The notes: generated by a model from the letters alone, not told the origin. Shown: positions 1 to 9,841, counted from the stretch's first letter. The stretch: DNA of 64,000 nucleotides from Luteibacter jiangsuensis (GCF_030812295.1 NZ_JAUSSK010000001.1:124001-188000), one strand, 5' to 3'. Numbers and translations are program-made.

Positions 1-459
1 CGCGAGTGGCGAGGCGCGAGGAACCAGCCGGCACCGGACGAGAAGGGCGACGTACTGGAGCGGTCGTTCACGACGGAGGTCCTGGCCCTGCGCGATCGCC
101 TCGCGGCGATCTACGCGCAGCCATGGACGGACGAGGCGAAGCGAGTGGCCAAGGCGGAGGAGTTCGAGGACTTCCGCGGACGCTACCTCGCCTGGCGCGA
201 CAGCGAGGCGGGTGGCGACCACCGTTACGACCGCTGGATGAGGCGGCCGCTGAACAACGCGACCCTGCTGCCGTTCGGTCTCTACGATACGTGGGTGGTC
301 TCGTTCGCCGCCTTGTTCGAGCAGGTGGGGGGTGACTGGCGGGCGTTCTTCGCGCGGGTCGATGACCTGGCGAAGCTTGGGCCGGTTGAGCGTACGCGGG
401 AGCTGGAGGCGTTGCGGGACCGGGTTTCGCCGCTGAAGCGGCTCCCAAGGGAGCCCTGA
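1..459 (+). CDS. Putative aminopeptidase, C-terminal part (cut by window edge)
   Basis: The reading frame is open from the first base and ends at the TGA at 457-459; the N-terminal part lies outside the window. The visible 152 residues, including RYDRWMRRPLNNATLLPFGL and the downstream KLGPVERTRELEAL, resemble the C-terminal end of the predicted aminopeptidase family COG4324 (Pfam Aminopep), where an N-N-A-x-L stretch and a final helical segment are typical. The zinc-binding part would be upstream and cannot be checked. The last residues (VSPLKRLPREP) are encoded by a REP-like palindrome at 427-447 that also occurs between genes elsewhere, so the native C-terminus was probably replaced or extended by the repeat. 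The family call rests on remembered resemblance only. Confidence 0.6.
   Translation, partial: REWRGARNQPAPDEKGDVLERSFTTEVLALRDRLAAIYAQPWTDEAKRVAKAEEFEDFRGRYLAWRDSEAGGDHRYDRWMRRPLNNATLLPFGLYDTWVVSFAALFEQVGGDWRAFFARVDDLAKLGPVERTRELEALRDRVSPLKRLPREP
427..447 (+). repeat. REP-like palindrome, class A, inside a C-terminus
   Basis: This copy of the class A repeat (core GCCGCTGAAGCGGC followed by TCCCA) forms the last codons of the aminopeptidase and is read as SPLKRLP. The same core recurs at 1864-1880, 16045-16061, 26397-26413 and, inverted, at 26342-26358 and 60280-60296. Confidence 0.8.
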
Positions 460-583
460 CTGACCAGCCCTCCCTGGAGGATCGGCCCGGGCGTTCACCA
501 GGGGAAACACAGTGTCCGATGATGGACGTCCAGACGGCCAGTCGGCGGTGTAAGGTGGAGCTTCGTGTGAACAGGTGCCATCC

Positions 584-1852
584 ATGCCGCTTATATCTTC
601 GTGGTTACGTATCCGCTTCTGGAAGCGCGTGGCGGCCGGCTTCGTGCTCGGCGCATTCACCGGCTGGCTGCTGGGCCCGGTGGCCGCGACATGGTTCGGC
701 CCGCTGGGGGAACTCTACGTCACCCTCATCAAGATGATCGCGGTACCGCTGGTGTTCTTCGCGGTCCTGCACAGCGTATCGAGCCTGCATGGCGTGAAGG
801 ATGTCGCCGCGTTGGGTGGGCGTACGTTCGCCTGGTTCGCCGCGACGGCGACGCTCGCCGTGTTGGTGGGGTTGCTCGTGGCGCACGTCACCCAGCCCGG
901 CCTGGGCGTGGAAGGACTCACCACGCCGACAGGCTGGAAACCGAAGGTCGTGCCTGAGCCGGTCAAGGTCTTGCTGGATATCGTACCGGCCAATCCCTTC
1001 CGCGCCCTCAGCGAGGGAAAGATCCTGCAGGTGATCTTTTTCGCGGGACTGCTCGGCCTGGCACTGGTGAAGATCGGTGAGAAGTCGGCGCGCTTGCGCG
1101 CACTGGCCACGGAAGCCAACGACGGCATGATCCAGGTTACGCGGTTCGTGCTCGAGGTGACGCCATTGGGCACGTTCGGCCTCATCGCCGCGCTGGTGGG
1201 CGCGTACGGCTTCGAGAAACTGTTGCCGCTGGCCACCTTCGTCGGCGCGCTCTATCTCGCCTGTGCCCTGCAGATCGTCGTGGTGTATGGCGGTTTGTTG
1301 CTCACGCACGGTCTCAGTCCGCTCAAGTTCTTCCGCGCGGCGTTCCCCGCCATGCAGGTGGCCTTCACCTCGTCGTCGAGCTTCGCGGCGATGCCGATCG
1401 CGCTGCGCAGCGTGGTGCGCAACATGGGTGTGAAGGAGGAATACGCGGCATTCGCGGTGCCGCTGGGCGCGAGCATCAAGATGGATGGCTGTGGCGCGAT
1501 CTACCCGGCCATCTCCGCCGTGTTCATCGCGCAGTATTTCCACCTCGACATGCAGCCGGCGCAATACATCGTGATCCTGCTGGCCTCCGTGCTCGGTTCG
1601 TTCGGCACCGCCGGCGTACCCGGCACGGCCATGGTGATGGTCACGCTCGTGCTCAGTTCCGCCGGCTTGCCGTTGGAAGGCATCGGCTACCTGGTCGCGA
1701 TCGACCGCATCCTCGACATGATGCGCACGATGACCAATGTCACCGGTCAGATGGTGGTGCCGGTGCTGGTCGCGCGGGAGCGGGGGATTCTCGACCTGGA
1801 CGTTTACAACCGGGCGTCGAGCGAACTGGTGGTCGAGGGGGAGCGGGCCTGA
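584..1852 (+). CDS. Dicarboxylate/amino acid:cation symporter (DAACS family)
   Basis: The 422-residue integral membrane protein belongs to the GltP/DctA family of Na+ or H+ coupled transporters for C4-dicarboxylates or acidic amino acids in the inner membrane. Visible hallmarks are the serine-rich re-entrant loop TSSSSFAAMP (residues ~265-275), MDGCGAIYPA in place of the usual N-M-D-G-T, and GTAGVPGTAM in the second hairpin. Eight or so hydrophobic segments are evident. ATG 584 is preferred over GTG 575 because AGGTG at 572-576 is well placed as its ribosome binding site. The M-D-G-C-G variant at the cation/substrate site differs slightly from classic GltP. The substrate cannot be assigned. 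The gene stands alone between two REP-like elements. Confidence 0.88.
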   Translation: MPLISSWLRIRFWKRVAAGFVLGAFTGWLLGPVAATWFGPLGELYVTLIKMIAVPLVFFAVLHSVSSLHGVKDVAALGGRTFAWFAATATLAVLVGLLVAHVTQPGLGVEGLTTPTGWKPKVVPEPVKVLLDIVPANPFRALSEGKILQVIFFAGLLGLALVKIGEKSARLRALATEANDGMIQVTRFVLEVTPLGTFGLIAALVGAYGFEKLLPLATFVGALYLACALQIVVVYGGLLLTHGLSPLKFFRAAFPAMQVAFTSSSSFAAMPIALRSVVRNMGVKEEYAAFAVPLGASIKMDGCGAIYPAISAVFIAQYFHLDMQPAQYIVILLASVLGSFGTAGVPGTAMVMVTLVLSSAGLPLEGIGYLVAIDRILDMMRTMTNVTGQMVVPVLVARERGILDLDVYNRASSELVVEGERA

Positions 1853-1861
1853 GGGGCCGAT

Positions 1862-1944
1862 ATCGCCGCTGAAGCGGCTCCCACAGGAAACCTCGCGGAC
1901 CGCCGCCAGCCGTCAGTTTGTGTGGGCGCCGCTTCAGCGGCGAT
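1862..1944. repeat. REP-like inverted pair, class A
   Basis: The left arm at 1862-1885 and the right arm at 1921-1944 are inverted copies of the same 24-base class A unit with one mismatch, separated by 35 bases. The element sits between the symporter stop and the convergent cytochrome gene, where it could act as a bidirectional RNA hairpin. Confidence 0.8.
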
Positions 1945-1947
1945 GGC

Positions 1948-2754
1948 TCAGGGCGAGACCTTCCGCCCCGCCATATGCTTCAGGTAAGCCACCAGATCGT
2001 CGAGGTCCGCATTCGAAAGCACCTTCGAGTCGAACCCCGGCATCTTCGCCTGCGGCCAGCGGCGGAGGTTCTGCGGATTTCGCACCAGCGTGCGCAGCAT
2101 GTCCCCGCGAAGGTATTCGGTCGGACTGTGCGGGATGTTGAGATCCGGCCCCAGCTTCGCGTCGCCCTGGCCATTGAGCGTGTGACAACTGATGCAGTTG
2201 CGTTGAAAGACCGCGAAGCCACGCCGTGCCGGCGCATCGGCGGGTAACCCGGCGGCTGGCCGCATCGCCGGGAAGCGTGCCGCGGGATCGGCCAGCACCT
2301 TGATCGACGCCACCTGGTAAGGCCACTGTTCGGGTCCTACGTGGCCCGCCTCGGGATGCAGCCAGACGAGGTAGAAGGGCCCCGCACCGGGCTTTCCCCC
2401 GCCGAGCTTCGGCCATGGCATGTCTGCCGGCTCGATGGCGAGCCATGCCTCGGCACCGCCGGCGCCCAGGACGAGCGAGGCGGGTATCTCGGCGGTGAAC
2501 CCGTCCAGCGCCACGAATTGCAGGTGGTCGCCGGCCGAGACTCCGTCGAGCAGGGCTTTCAACGGTACCGCGCGATAACGCATGGCGGCGTGATACGAGA
2601 CATCCCCGACGACCTGGATGTCCCGGGCGTCCGGACGCGCAAGCAGTTGTTCCGTACTCAGCCGGCGCGATCCGGTTCCGGTGTCGACGGTAAGTGTGGC
2701 GGCAGGCGTGAGATGGGCGTAAACGAGGAGCATCAGGCCGATGACGAGGCGCAC
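1948..2754 (-). CDS. Secreted c-type cytochrome with N-terminal sulfite-oxidase-like domain
   Basis: The 268-residue protein has an N-terminal signal peptide (VRLVIGLMLLVYAHLTPAA). Next comes a domain of about 130 residues resembling a molybdopterin-binding oxidoreductase fold (VPLKALLDGV, FVALDGFTAEIP, WPYQVASIKV), and then a cytochrome c domain with a C-I-S-C-H haem site and the distal ligand context AKMPGFD. It is predicted to act in the periplasm as an electron carrier. The first domain shows no obvious molybdenum-ligand cysteine, so it is probably structural. GTG 2754 is chosen because AAGGA precedes it at a spacing of 6 and it begins directly before the signal peptide. The frame stays open further upstream, but that extension lacks features. 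The electron partner is unknown. Confidence 0.7.
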   Translation of the reverse strand: MRLVIGLMLLVYAHLTPAATLTVDTGTGSRRLSTEQLLARPDARDIQVVGDVSYHAAMRYRAVPLKALLDGVSAGDHLQFVALDGFTAEIPASLVLGAGGAEAWLAIEPADMPWPKLGGGKPGAGPFYLVWLHPEAGHVGPEQWPYQVASIKVLADPAARFPAMRPAAGLPADAPARRGFAVFQRNCISCHTLNGQGDAKLGPDLNIPHSPTEYLRGDMLRTLVRNPQNLRRWPQAKMPGFDSKVLSNADLDDLVAYLKHMAGRKVSP

Positions 2755-2860
2755 ACGGAATCCTTGAGGCGTTTGGCGAGGGGGCGAGGTGTCGCGGTAC
2801 CCTCGGATTATCGCTCCGGCGACCCCATCTCGCGCATTCGACCCGTTCACGGATTTCCCC

Positions 2861-3244
2861 ATGGCCGATACCAGCGTTCCCGACTTCTTCCAGCGCTTCC
2901 CCATGCGACGCATCGTCGATGTGGCGTTGGACGAGGATCTCGCGGCCGACGACAACCGCATCGCCATCCTGTTCCTGTGGGGGCGCGATTGCCCCAATTG
3001 CGACATCGCGAAACGACAGATCCTGCTCACGCCCGACCGTTTCGTCTGGCCGGAGGTACGCTGGTTGCACGACAACGTCTATGACGATCCGACCATGGCC
3101 ACCCGTTTCGGACTGCACGGCATCCCGGCCTTTTTCCTTTTCCATCGTGGCAGGAAACTCGGCCGCATCACCTCGTGGCCCGGCACCCAGCCGTTCGTGG
3201 ATGCGGTGAACCGCCAGATCGCCGCCACGGGTGCCAGTGCATGA
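2861..3244 (+). CDS. Thioredoxin-like protein (CPNC active site)
   Basis: The 127-residue cytoplasmic protein has a thioredoxin fold. It shows [14 protein letters not shown] (strand plus CxxC, residues ~30-44) and the cis-proline segment [11 protein letters not shown], followed by a closing helix. The C-P-N-C dipeptide differs from the C-G-P-C of classic thioredoxin, so redox potential and partners may differ. ATG 2861 begins just before the conserved domain; an upstream start at 2789 would add an unlikely extension. Its stop overlaps the pncB start (ATGA at 3241-3244), implying translational coupling with NAD salvage, although the functional link is unknown. Confidence 0.8.
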   Translation: MADTSVPDFFQRFPMRRIVDVALDEDLAADDNRIAILFLWGRDCPNCDIAKRQILLTPDRFVWPEVRWLHDNVYDDPTMATRFGLHGIPAFFLFHRGRKLGRITSWPGTQPFVDAVNRQIAATGASA

Positions 3245-4446
3245 TCATCCAGTCGCTGCTCGATACCGATCTCTACAAGTTCACCATGATGCAGGTGGTG
3301 CTGCACCAGTACCCGGCCGCGCAGGTGGAATACCGTTTCCGTTGCCGCACGCCCGGCGTCGACCTGGCTCCGCTGGTGGGACGCATCCGCGAAGAACTGC
3401 GTGGATTGTGTTCGTTGCGCTTCACCGAGGAAGAGCTGGCCTATCTGGGCAGCCTGCGTTTCATCGACAGCGACTTCGTGGATTTCCTCGGCCTGTTCCA
3501 GCTCAATGCGAAATACGTCACCGTCGAGCCGTCGGCGAAGGGCAATGGCGAGATCGAGATCGTGATCGCGGGGCCGTGGTTGCACACCATCATGTTCGAG
3601 GTGCCGCTGCTCGCCATCGTCAACGAGCTGTACTACCGGGCCACATGCCCCGGCCTGGATCTCGACGAGGGCAGGGCAAGGCTGCGAGCCAAGATCGAAT
3701 TGCTGCGCGACACCCGTGGCTATGAAAGTGCCCGCATCGCCGACTACGGCACGCGCAGGCGCTTCTCGCAGGCGTGGCACGAGGAAATGCTGCGGGTCAT
3801 GAAGCGCGACCTGGGTGCGCAGCTGGCGGGCACGAGCAACGTCTGGCTGGCCATGCGGCTCGGGCTGGTCCCGATCGGCAGCATGGCGCACGAGTACCTA
3901 CAGGCTTTCCAGTCGCTGGGGCCGCGCCTGCGCGATTCGCAGACCGCGGCGCTCGAGGCATGGGCGCGCGAGTATCGCGGCGACCTGGGCATCGCGTTGT
4001 CGGATGTCTATGGCCTCGACGCCTTCCTGCGCGACTTCGACATGTATTTCTGCAAGCTGTTCGATGGCGCGCGCCACGATTCAGGCGATCCCATCGTGTG
4101 GGGAGACCGCGTGCTGGCGCACTACGAGGCGAACCGCGTCGACCCGCGGACGAAGACACTGGTGTTCAGCGACAGCCTGGATATCCCGCGCGTGATGGAG
4201 CTGCACCGGCACTTCGCGGGGCGCTGCCTGTTGTCGTTCGGCGTGGGCACCAACCTCACCAACGACGTGGGCCCGGAGCCGATCAACATCGTGATCAAGA
4301 TGACGCGTTGCAACGGCCAGCCGGTGGCCAAGCTCTCCGATTCACCGGGCAAGAGCATGGGAACCGAAGACCCGGACTACGTCGCGTACCTGCGCCGGGT
4401 CTTCGAGATGCCGGCTCAGAATGCGGGCAACACCGCGCCGCCGTAG
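3241..4446 (+). CDS. pncB: Nicotinate phosphoribosyltransferase
   Basis: PncB (401 residues) converts nicotinate, PRPP and ATP to nicotinate mononucleotide in the NAD salvage pathway in the cytoplasm. The N-terminal [20 protein letters not shown], the [13 protein letters not shown] segment and the downstream HDSGDP and [10 protein letters not shown] phosphate-binding motifs are diagnostic. Length is normal for bacterial PncB. It overlaps the thioredoxin-like gene by 4 bases at its start and the convergent metQ gene by 31 bases at its end, so the two C-termini share DNA on opposite strands. Confidence 0.95.
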   Translation: MIIQSLLDTDLYKFTMMQVVLHQYPAAQVEYRFRCRTPGVDLAPLVGRIREELRGLCSLRFTEEELAYLGSLRFIDSDFVDFLGLFQLNAKYVTVEPSAKGNGEIEIVIAGPWLHTIMFEVPLLAIVNELYYRATCPGLDLDEGRARLRAKIELLRDTRGYESARIADYGTRRRFSQAWHEEMLRVMKRDLGAQLAGTSNVWLAMRLGLVPIGSMAHEYLQAFQSLGPRLRDSQTAALEAWAREYRGDLGIALSDVYGLDAFLRDFDMYFCKLFDGARHDSGDPIVWGDRVLAHYEANRVDPRTKTLVFSDSLDIPRVMELHRHFAGRCLLSFGVGTNLTNDVGPEPINIVIKMTRCNGQPVAKLSDSPGKSMGTEDPDYVAYLRRVFEMPAQNAGNTAPP

Positions 4447-5231
4447 TTCTTCTCGATGAAGGCCTTGACCTCGGGCGAGGTCAGCGCCTTGGCCAGCTTC
4501 TGCACGCGCGGATCGTCCTTGTTGTCCTGTCGCGAGACGAGGAAGTTCACGTACGGCGAGTCCTTGTCCTCGATCAGCAAGGCGTCCTTCACCGGGTTGA
4601 GCTTCGCGGCGAGTGCGTAGTTGGTGTTGATGAGGGCAAGGTCCACCTCGCCCAGCACGCGCGGCAACATCGCCGCCTCGAGCTCACGGAACTTGAGGTT
4701 TTTCGGGTTGGTGGCGATGTCCTTGAGCGTCGCCAGCCGGTCGCCCGGGTTCTTCAGCGTGATCAGGCCATGCTTCGCCAGCAGCAACAACGCCCTGCTG
4801 TTGTTGCTGGGATCGTTGGGAATGACGACGTCCGCGCCATCGGGGAGCTGGTCGATCGAGGTGTACTTGCGCGAGTACGCGCCGAACGGTTCGATATGCA
4901 CCCCCACGACCTTCACCAGGTTCGTGCCGCGCTCGCGGTTGAAGGCGTCGAGGTAGGGCTCGGTCTGGAAGAAGTTCACGTCGAGCTGTTTCTGCGCGAC
5001 CTGCATGTTCGGCTGCACATAGTCGGTGAACACCCGGATCTCCAGGTTCACCCCCTCGCGGGCCAGCAGGGGCTTGATCTCCTTGAGGATCTCCGCATGC
5101 GGCACCGGCGTGGCGGCGACGGTGAGGGTCGCCTCGCCCGGACCTCCCTCCTTGTCGGCACCGCTGCCGCCCGAACAGCCGGCGACCATGAACGTGAGGG
5201 CGGCGGCGAGCGGGAGCAGGTACTTCTTCAT
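4416..5231 (-). CDS. metQ: Methionine ABC transporter substrate-binding lipoprotein
   Basis: MetQ (271 residues, NlpA family) is the periplasmic lipoprotein that captures methionine for the MetNI importer. It has a lipoprotein signal peptide with lipobox VAGC (residues ~16-19), the family stretch [13 protein letters not shown], then VDVNFFQ-like ([13 protein letters not shown]), [14 protein letters not shown] and a C-terminal lobe ending in [13 protein letters not shown] 5231 starts exactly at MKKYLLPL. It is the last gene of metN-metI-metQ, 80 bases after metI. Its 3' end overlaps pncB on the other strand by 31 bases. Confidence 0.93.
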   Translation of the reverse strand: MKKYLLPLAAALTFMVAGCSGGSGADKEGGPGEATLTVAATPVPHAEILKEIKPLLAREGVNLEIRVFTDYVQPNMQVAQKQLDVNFFQTEPYLDAFNRERGTNLVKVVGVHIEPFGAYSRKYTSIDQLPDGADVVIPNDPSNNSRALLLLAKHGLITLKNPGDRLATLKDIATNPKNLKFRELEAAMLPRVLGEVDLALINTNYALAAKLNPVKDALLIEDKDSPYVNFLVSRQDNKDDPRVQKLAKALTSPEVKAFIEKNYGGAVLPAF

Positions 5232-5311
5232 GGGAGGCGTCCATCGCGAATGTTGCGGTGCGACAGCATAGACGTCCATACCGCCGGATGCAAAGCCGGC
5301 CCCCCATGCGT

Positions 5312-5986
5312 TCAACGCCGGCTGTAGCGGCTTACCAGGCGATCGCCGAGCGATTGCAGGACCTGCACCAGCACCACGAGCAATGCGACGGTGACGAGCA
5401 TGTAATCGGGTTTGTAGCCGTTGTAGCCGTACTGGTAGGCGAGGGCGCCGAGGCCGCCGGCCCCGACGATGCCACCCATCGCCGTATAGCCGACCAGGGC
5501 CACGGCGGTGACGGTGGTGCTGGCGACCAGGCCGGCACGGGCTTCCGGCAGCAGCACCCGGGTGACGATCTGCGCCGTGGTCGCGCCCATGGCCTGGCTT
5601 GCCTCGATGACCCCGCGATCCACTTCGCGCAGCGCCGTTTCCACCAGCCGCGCAAAGAAGGGGGCCGCGCCGATCACCAGCGGGACGATCGCGCCGCGGA
5701 TGCCGATGCTCACGCCCGTGATGGCCTGTGTGACGGGGATCAACAGGATCATGAGGATGATGAAGGGAATCGACCGCAGCACGTTCACCACGAGCGAAAG
5801 CACGGCATAGAGCTTCGGCCTGGCGTGCAGCTGGCCCTTGGCGGTGAGGAACAGCCATACGCCCAGCGGCAGACCGAGCACGATGGTGAACAGCAGCGAG
5901 CCGCCGAGCATCAGCAGGGTATCGATGCATGCCTGGCCGATCTCGGGCCAGTCGATGTTGGGAAACAGGGCCTGCATGGGGCTCAT
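5312..5986 (-). CDS. metI: Methionine ABC transporter permease
   Basis: MetI (224 residues) is the membrane permease of the D/L-methionine importer. It has five hydrophobic segments and the EAA loop that docks on MetN ([20 protein letters not shown], residues ~137-156). The N-terminus [17 protein letters not shown] starts at ATG 5986, preceded by a strong GAGGAGGT site. This start overlaps the metN stop in an ATGA, so translation of the two is coupled. Length and order match enterobacterial metI. Confidence 0.93.
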   Translation of the reverse strand: MSPMQALFPNIDWPEIGQACIDTLLMLGGSLLFTIVLGLPLGVWLFLTAKGQLHARPKLYAVLSLVVNVLRSIPFIILMILLIPVTQAITGVSIGIRGAIVPLVIGAAPFFARLVETALREVDRGVIEASQAMGATTAQIVTRVLLPEARAGLVASTTVTAVALVGYTAMGGIVGAGGLGALAYQYGYNGYKPDYMLVTVALLVVLVQVLQSLGDRLVSRYSRR

Positions 5987-7020
5987 CGCGCCACCTCCTC
6001 GATGTCGACGCCCGCGTCGCGAATCTGCACGAGTGCATCGTCCAGGCGCTCGCCATGCATGGCGAGCGTCAGCTGGCCGTAGGGCACGTCCTTGATCCGG
6101 TCGACGCGGCCGGACAGGAGGTTGTATTCCACGCCGGTATCGCGGACCACGCGCGAGAGCAGTGGCGAGTACGTGGCCTCGCCTCGGAAGGAGAGCCGGA
6201 ACAACCTGCCCGGCACGCCGGGAAATTCCGCGCCGCGCCCCTCGCGGTGATCCGCCTCGGCCACGAAGCGGCGTGTCGTGGGATGTTGCGGATGCAGGAA
6301 CACGTCGGCCACCGGTCCAAGTTCGACGACGTTGCCGCCGTCGAGCACGGCGACCCGGTCGCAGACGCGACGGATCACGTCCATCTCGTGCGTGATCAGC
6401 ACGATGGTCAACCCGAGCCGGCGGTTGATGTCGGCGAGCAGTTCCAGCACCGATGCCGTGGTCTGTGGGTCCAGGGCGCTGGTGGCCTCGTCGCAAAGCA
6501 GGATCGACGGATGGCTCGCCAGCGCACGCGCGATGCCGACGCGTTGCTTCTGCCCGCCGGACAGTTGCGCCGGGTATTTTCGTGCGTGCGCGGTCAGTCC
6601 GACGAGGTCCAGCAGTTCATCCACGCGCGCGACGATCGCCGCATCGTCCGCGCCGCCCTGGAGGCGCAGCGGGAAGGCGACGTTGTCGGCCACCGTGCGT
6701 GAGGAAAGCAGGTTGAAGTGCTGGAAGATCATGCCGATGCCCGAGCGCAGCTTGCGCAGTTCGGCACCCTGCGCCGCGGTGACGTCACGACCGTCGATGA
6801 ACACCTTTCCCGCGGTGGGGCGCTCCAGCAGGTTGATCAGCCGGAGCAGGGTGGATTTACCGGCACCGGAATGGCCGATGATGCCGAACACCTCGCCCGC
6901 CTCGATGGTGAGGTCCACGGGTTGCAGGGCGGGTACGAGCGCTCCGTCCACACGGTAGGACTTGGACGCGGCGGCGAAACGGATCACGGGCTTTGGCTCT
7001 CCAGCCGGAAAGACATCCAT
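5983..7020 (-). CDS. metN: Methionine ABC transporter ATP-binding protein
   Basis: MetN (345 residues) powers methionine uptake. It has Walker [11 protein letters not shown]-loop MIFQHFNLL, signature LSGGQKQR, Walker [13 protein letters not shown] and the H-loop LITHEMD. The C-terminal NIL domain (about residues 265-345) binds methionine and mediates trans-inhibition in known MetN proteins. ATG 7020 gives a short lead before the nucleotide-binding domain; the frame remains open upstream without a recognisable domain. It diverges from the glutathione peroxidase gene with only 76 bases between starts, and no SAM riboswitch is recognisable there. Confidence 0.93.
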   Translation of the reverse strand: MDVFPAGEPKPVIRFAAASKSYRVDGALVPALQPVDLTIEAGEVFGIIGHSGAGKSTLLRLINLLERPTAGKVFIDGRDVTAAQGAELRKLRSGIGMIFQHFNLLSSRTVADNVAFPLRLQGGADDAAIVARVDELLDLVGLTAHARKYPAQLSGGQKQRVGIARALASHPSILLCDEATSALDPQTTASVLELLADINRRLGLTIVLITHEMDVIRRVCDRVAVLDGGNVVELGPVADVFLHPQHPTTRRFVAEADHREGRGAEFPGVPGRLFRLSFRGEATYSPLLSRVVRDTGVEYNLLSGRVDRIKDVPYGQLTLAMHGERLDDALVQIRDAGVDIEEVAR

Positions 7021-7096
7021 GGTATCCGAAGCGGGGGCGGGGGCGCCCCGGCCGGCGTAGACTGCGCGTACCCACCAACGAAGGAAGCGAGCACGC

Positions 7097-7579
7097 ATGG
7101 CCAGCATCTACGATTTCTCCGCCGTCGATATCGAGGGCAACGAGCGCTCGCTCGCCGAGTTCCGCGGCAAGGCGCTGCTGGTGGTCAACGTGGCCTCCAA
7201 GTGCGGATTCACCCCGCAGTACAAGGGGCTGGAAGAACTGCAGAAGACCTGGCACGAGCGCGGCTTCGAGGTGCTCGGGTTTCCTTGCGACCAGTTTGGC
7301 CACCAGGAGCCGGGCAACGAAGCGGAGATCCGCGACTTCTGCTCGCTGACCTACGACGTGAGCTTTCCCATGTTCTCGAAGGTCGAGGTCAACGGCGAAC
7401 GGGCGCACCCGCTGTATCGCTGGCTGAAGGCGGAGAAGAAAGGCGTCCTGGGTACCGAGGGCATCAAGTGGAACTTCACCAAGTTCCTCGTCGACCGCGA
7501 GGGGCAGGTGGTGGAACGTTATGCGCCGACCGACACGCCGGAGAAAATCGGCAAGGATCTGCCGAAAGTGCTTGGATGA
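7097..7579 (+). CDS. Glutathione peroxidase family protein
   Basis: The 160-residue thiol peroxidase (Gpx/BtuE family) reduces hydroperoxides. The peroxidatic cysteine lies in [11 protein letters not shown] (residues ~33-43), with the conserved FPCDQFG (second cysteine) and WNFTKF catalytic tryptophan/asparagine motifs. It is a cysteine rather than selenocysteine enzyme and is probably thioredoxin dependent, as in most bacteria. ATG 7097 is preceded by AAGGAAG. The gene is monocistronic, and a fragment of a REP-like repeat follows it. Confidence 0.93.
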   Translation: MASIYDFSAVDIEGNERSLAEFRGKALLVVNVASKCGFTPQYKGLEELQKTWHERGFEVLGFPCDQFGHQEPGNEAEIRDFCSLTYDVSFPMFSKVEVNGERAHPLYRWLKAEKKGVLGTEGIKWNFTKFLVDREGQVVERYAPTDTPEKIGKDLPKVLG

Positions 7580-7590
7580 GGGGGCTCGTC

Positions 7591-7607
7591 GCCGTTTCAG
7601 CGGCGAT
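7591..7607 (+). repeat. Partial REP-like repeat, class A (inverted)
   Basis: A short remnant of the class A unit (TTTCAGCGGCGAT core) lies between the convergent glutathione peroxidase and dacB stops. The GGAGCC end is lost. Confidence 0.5.
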
Positions 7608-7610
7608 GCC

Positions 7611-9059
7611 CTACAACCGCTCCGTCGCCTCGGCCAGCATCACCGCGATCGCGTCGACATCCGCCGAGGCCGAGGGCAACGGCTCCGCGCTCTTCGCCGG
7701 CGGCCGGTAATTGTTCAGCAGGATCGCGAACGCCAGCCGTTGACCGCTCCTGGTGGTGACGTAGCCGGCCAACGCGTTCACGAAACTCATGCTGCCCGTC
7801 TTCGCCACCACGTGACCTTCGGCCGCCGTGCCACGCATGCGTCCCGCAAGTGTGCCGTCGACACCGGCCACGGGAAGCAGCCCCCGCCAGGTCGCCGCGA
7901 GAGGCGAAGCGTCCATCAGCGCAAGCAGCCGGGTCAACGACGCGGCCGTCGTGAGGTCGTGTCGCGATAGACCGGTACCTTCGTCCAGTGTCGTGGATGA
8001 TGGACCGATGCCGCGCGAGGCCAGCCATGCCGCGAGCGCGGTGGCGGCGTTTTCGCCCGCGGGCGAGCCTTCGGCACCGGGGGATTCGAGACCGGCGAGC
8101 AGGAATACGCTTTGCAGGTAGAGGTTCTGCGAACGCTTCAGCCCGGCGCGGAGCATGTCTGCCAGGGGCGGCGAGGAAAACGAGGCGATGGCCTGGCCGC
8201 CGGGTGCCGGCACGGGCCATTGCACGCTGCGCGCTTCGCCATCCACGCGCAGGCCCTGTCGCTCCAGCGCGGATTGCAGGCGCCGGGCGGCGGTGAGTGC
8301 GGGGTCCGGGATCGACAAGCGCGAGCGGCTGGGCGTTCCGTCTTCGGCCATGCCGCCAAGCACATGCAACGTGGCCGTTCCCGGGGCGCGGTAGAGTTCG
8401 AAGCCTTTCGCCGGTTGCATGGCGACCGTCATGGCCGCGTCCTCGGGCGTCACTTCGATGCCCTTCGCCGACACGGTGGCGGTCATCGTGTTCTCGTCGA
8501 TGTCGAGTCCACCGGCCTGCGCGCCGTAGTACGCCTGCAGGTCGCCCGCCTCCCATCCGTTGCCGATGGACGGGCCGCGGAACACCGTGTCGTCGCCGAC
8601 GATGCCTCCGTCGATGCGGTGGATGCCCTGTTCGCGAAGGGCCACGGCGAGGGTATCGGCCCAGGCGTTGCCGGCCAGTGTCGGATCGCCGCGGCCGCGC
8701 AGGACAAGCGGGCCGCGCAGCCGGCCGCGTCGTCGTTCACCGGCGGCGACGACATCGGTGTGGGTGCGGTAGTCCGCGCCGAGGCGGTCGAGGGCGAAGG
8801 CGGCGGTGAAGAGCTTGGCGGTGGATGCGGGCAGGAGCAGGCGGCCATCGTCGTGGGCGTAGACCGTGCGGCCGTCATCCAGCGAGACCACCGAGATGCC
8901 CCACGATGCGGCGGCGAAGCGGGGCTCGGCCAGGTGCCGGTCGATGCGCCGGGCGAGGGTTTCGGCGTGTGTGATCGTGGATAGCGACAGCAGGAGGGCG
9001 CCGAGGCAGGCGAGGGTGCGGTGCCGCCGGTCGCGACCGCTCCGCTCCGCGACATTCAT
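7611..9059 (-). CDS. dacB: D-alanyl-D-alanine carboxypeptidase/endopeptidase (PBP4)
   Basis: The 482-residue periplasmic peptidoglycan hydrolase is of the S13 family. A signal peptide (TLACLGALLLSLSTITHA) is followed by the serine motif ASTAK (S-x-x-K, residues ~75), the S-x-N motif as SQN within LKRSQNLYLQ, and the K-T-G triad in VAKTGSMSF. The large insert between motifs 1 and 2 is typical of PBP4. It trims or cleaves D-Ala cross-links. ATG 9059 is chosen because it forms an ATGA overlap with the upstream enoyl-CoA hydratase stop; a TTG nine bases upstream is less likely. Confidence 0.9.
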   Translation of the reverse strand: MNVAERSGRDRRHRTLACLGALLLSLSTITHAETLARRIDRHLAEPRFAAASWGISVVSLDDGRTVYAHDDGRLLLPASTAKLFTAAFALDRLGADYRTHTDVVAAGERRRGRLRGPLVLRGRGDPTLAGNAWADTLAVALREQGIHRIDGGIVGDDTVFRGPSIGNGWEAGDLQAYYGAQAGGLDIDENTMTATVSAKGIEVTPEDAAMTVAMQPAKGFELYRAPGTATLHVLGGMAEDGTPSRSRLSIPDPALTAARRLQSALERQGLRVDGEARSVQWPVPAPGGQAIASFSSPPLADMLRAGLKRSQNLYLQSVFLLAGLESPGAEGSPAGENAATALAAWLASRGIGPSSTTLDEGTGLSRHDLTTAASLTRLLALMDASPLAATWRGLLPVAGVDGTLAGRMRGTAAEGHVVAKTGSMSFVNALAGYVTTRSGQRLAFAILLNNYRPPAKSAEPLPSASADVDAIAVMLAEATERL

Positions 9060-9841
9060 CCCAGCCAAGACGGCTGGCCCTTGTCGAGGAAGGCGGAGAG
9101 CCCATCCTGCCCCTCGGCCGAAACGCGAAGACGGGCGATCAGCGCGGCGTTGGCCGCGTCCGTCGTCTCCATGGCCGCGGGTTCCATTCCCGCCATGCCC
9201 AGCGCCAGACGCTTCGCCTCTCGCTGCGCGACGGGGCCGCCCTTGGCCAGGAAGCCCAGGACGCGTTCGACCGCGGCATCCAGTGCCTCGTCATGGACCA
9301 CCTCGTGGAGCAGGCCCATCGACAGGGCGGCCGCCGTATCGAACACCTCGCCGGTGACGAAGAGCCGGCGTGCCTGGCGCAGGCCGATGGCGGCGACGAC
9401 ATAGGGCGATATCACCGCCGGCACGAGGCCGAGTTTCACCTCGGAAAGGGCGAACTTCGCGCCATGCGCTCCGATGGCGATATCGCAGCAGGCGATCAAA
9501 CCCACGCCGCCGCCGAACGCCGCGCCGTTCACCCGGGCGATCGTCGGCTTCGACAGGAACTGGAGGCGGCGCATCAGCGTGGCGAGGCGGAGCGAATCCT
9601 CGCGGTTATCGGCTTCGGAGGCCTGGGCCATGCCGCGCATCCAGCGCAGATCGGCGCCCGCCGAGAAACTGGCACCGGCACCGGTCAATACCACCGCGCG
9701 TACCGTGTCGTCGGCGTCCACGGCCTCGATGGCCGCGATGAGTTCCGCGATCAGGCCGTCGTCGAAGGCGTTGTGCACCTCCGGGCGGTTCATGACCAGG
9801 TGGGCGAGGCTGCCCTGGCGGACCAGTTCGACGGATGACAT
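9056..9841 (-). CDS. Enoyl-CoA hydratase/isomerase family protein
   Basis: The 261-residue crotonase-fold protein shows the oxyanion-hole segments SAGADLRWM (residues ~62-70) and AAFGGGVGLIACCDIAI (~107-123). It ends in the family helices containing EAKRLAL. The pattern ADLRWM and overall length resemble methylglutaconyl-CoA or related branched-chain acyl-CoA hydratases of leucine/isoprenoid catabolism, but no other genes of such a pathway are adjacent, so the substrate is unresolved. It is translationally coupled to dacB by an ATGA, which is probably a compaction effect rather than shared function. Confidence 0.82.
   Translation of the reverse strand: MSSVELVRQGSLAHLVMNRPEVHNAFDDGLIAELIAAIEAVDADDTVRAVVLTGAGASFSAGADLRWMRGMAQASEADNREDSLRLATLMRRLQFLSKPTIARVNGAAFGGGVGLIACCDIAIGAHGAKFALSEVKLGLVPAVISPYVVAAIGLRQARRLFVTGEVFDTAAALSMGLLHEVVHDEALDAAVERVLGFLAKGGPVAQREAKRLALGMAGMEPAAMETTDAANAALIARLRVSAEGQDGLSAFLDKGQPSWLG

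Noticed and set aside
7021-7096. SAM riboswitch upstream of metN
   Set aside because: The divergent gap is only 76 bases and shows no conserved riboswitch core.
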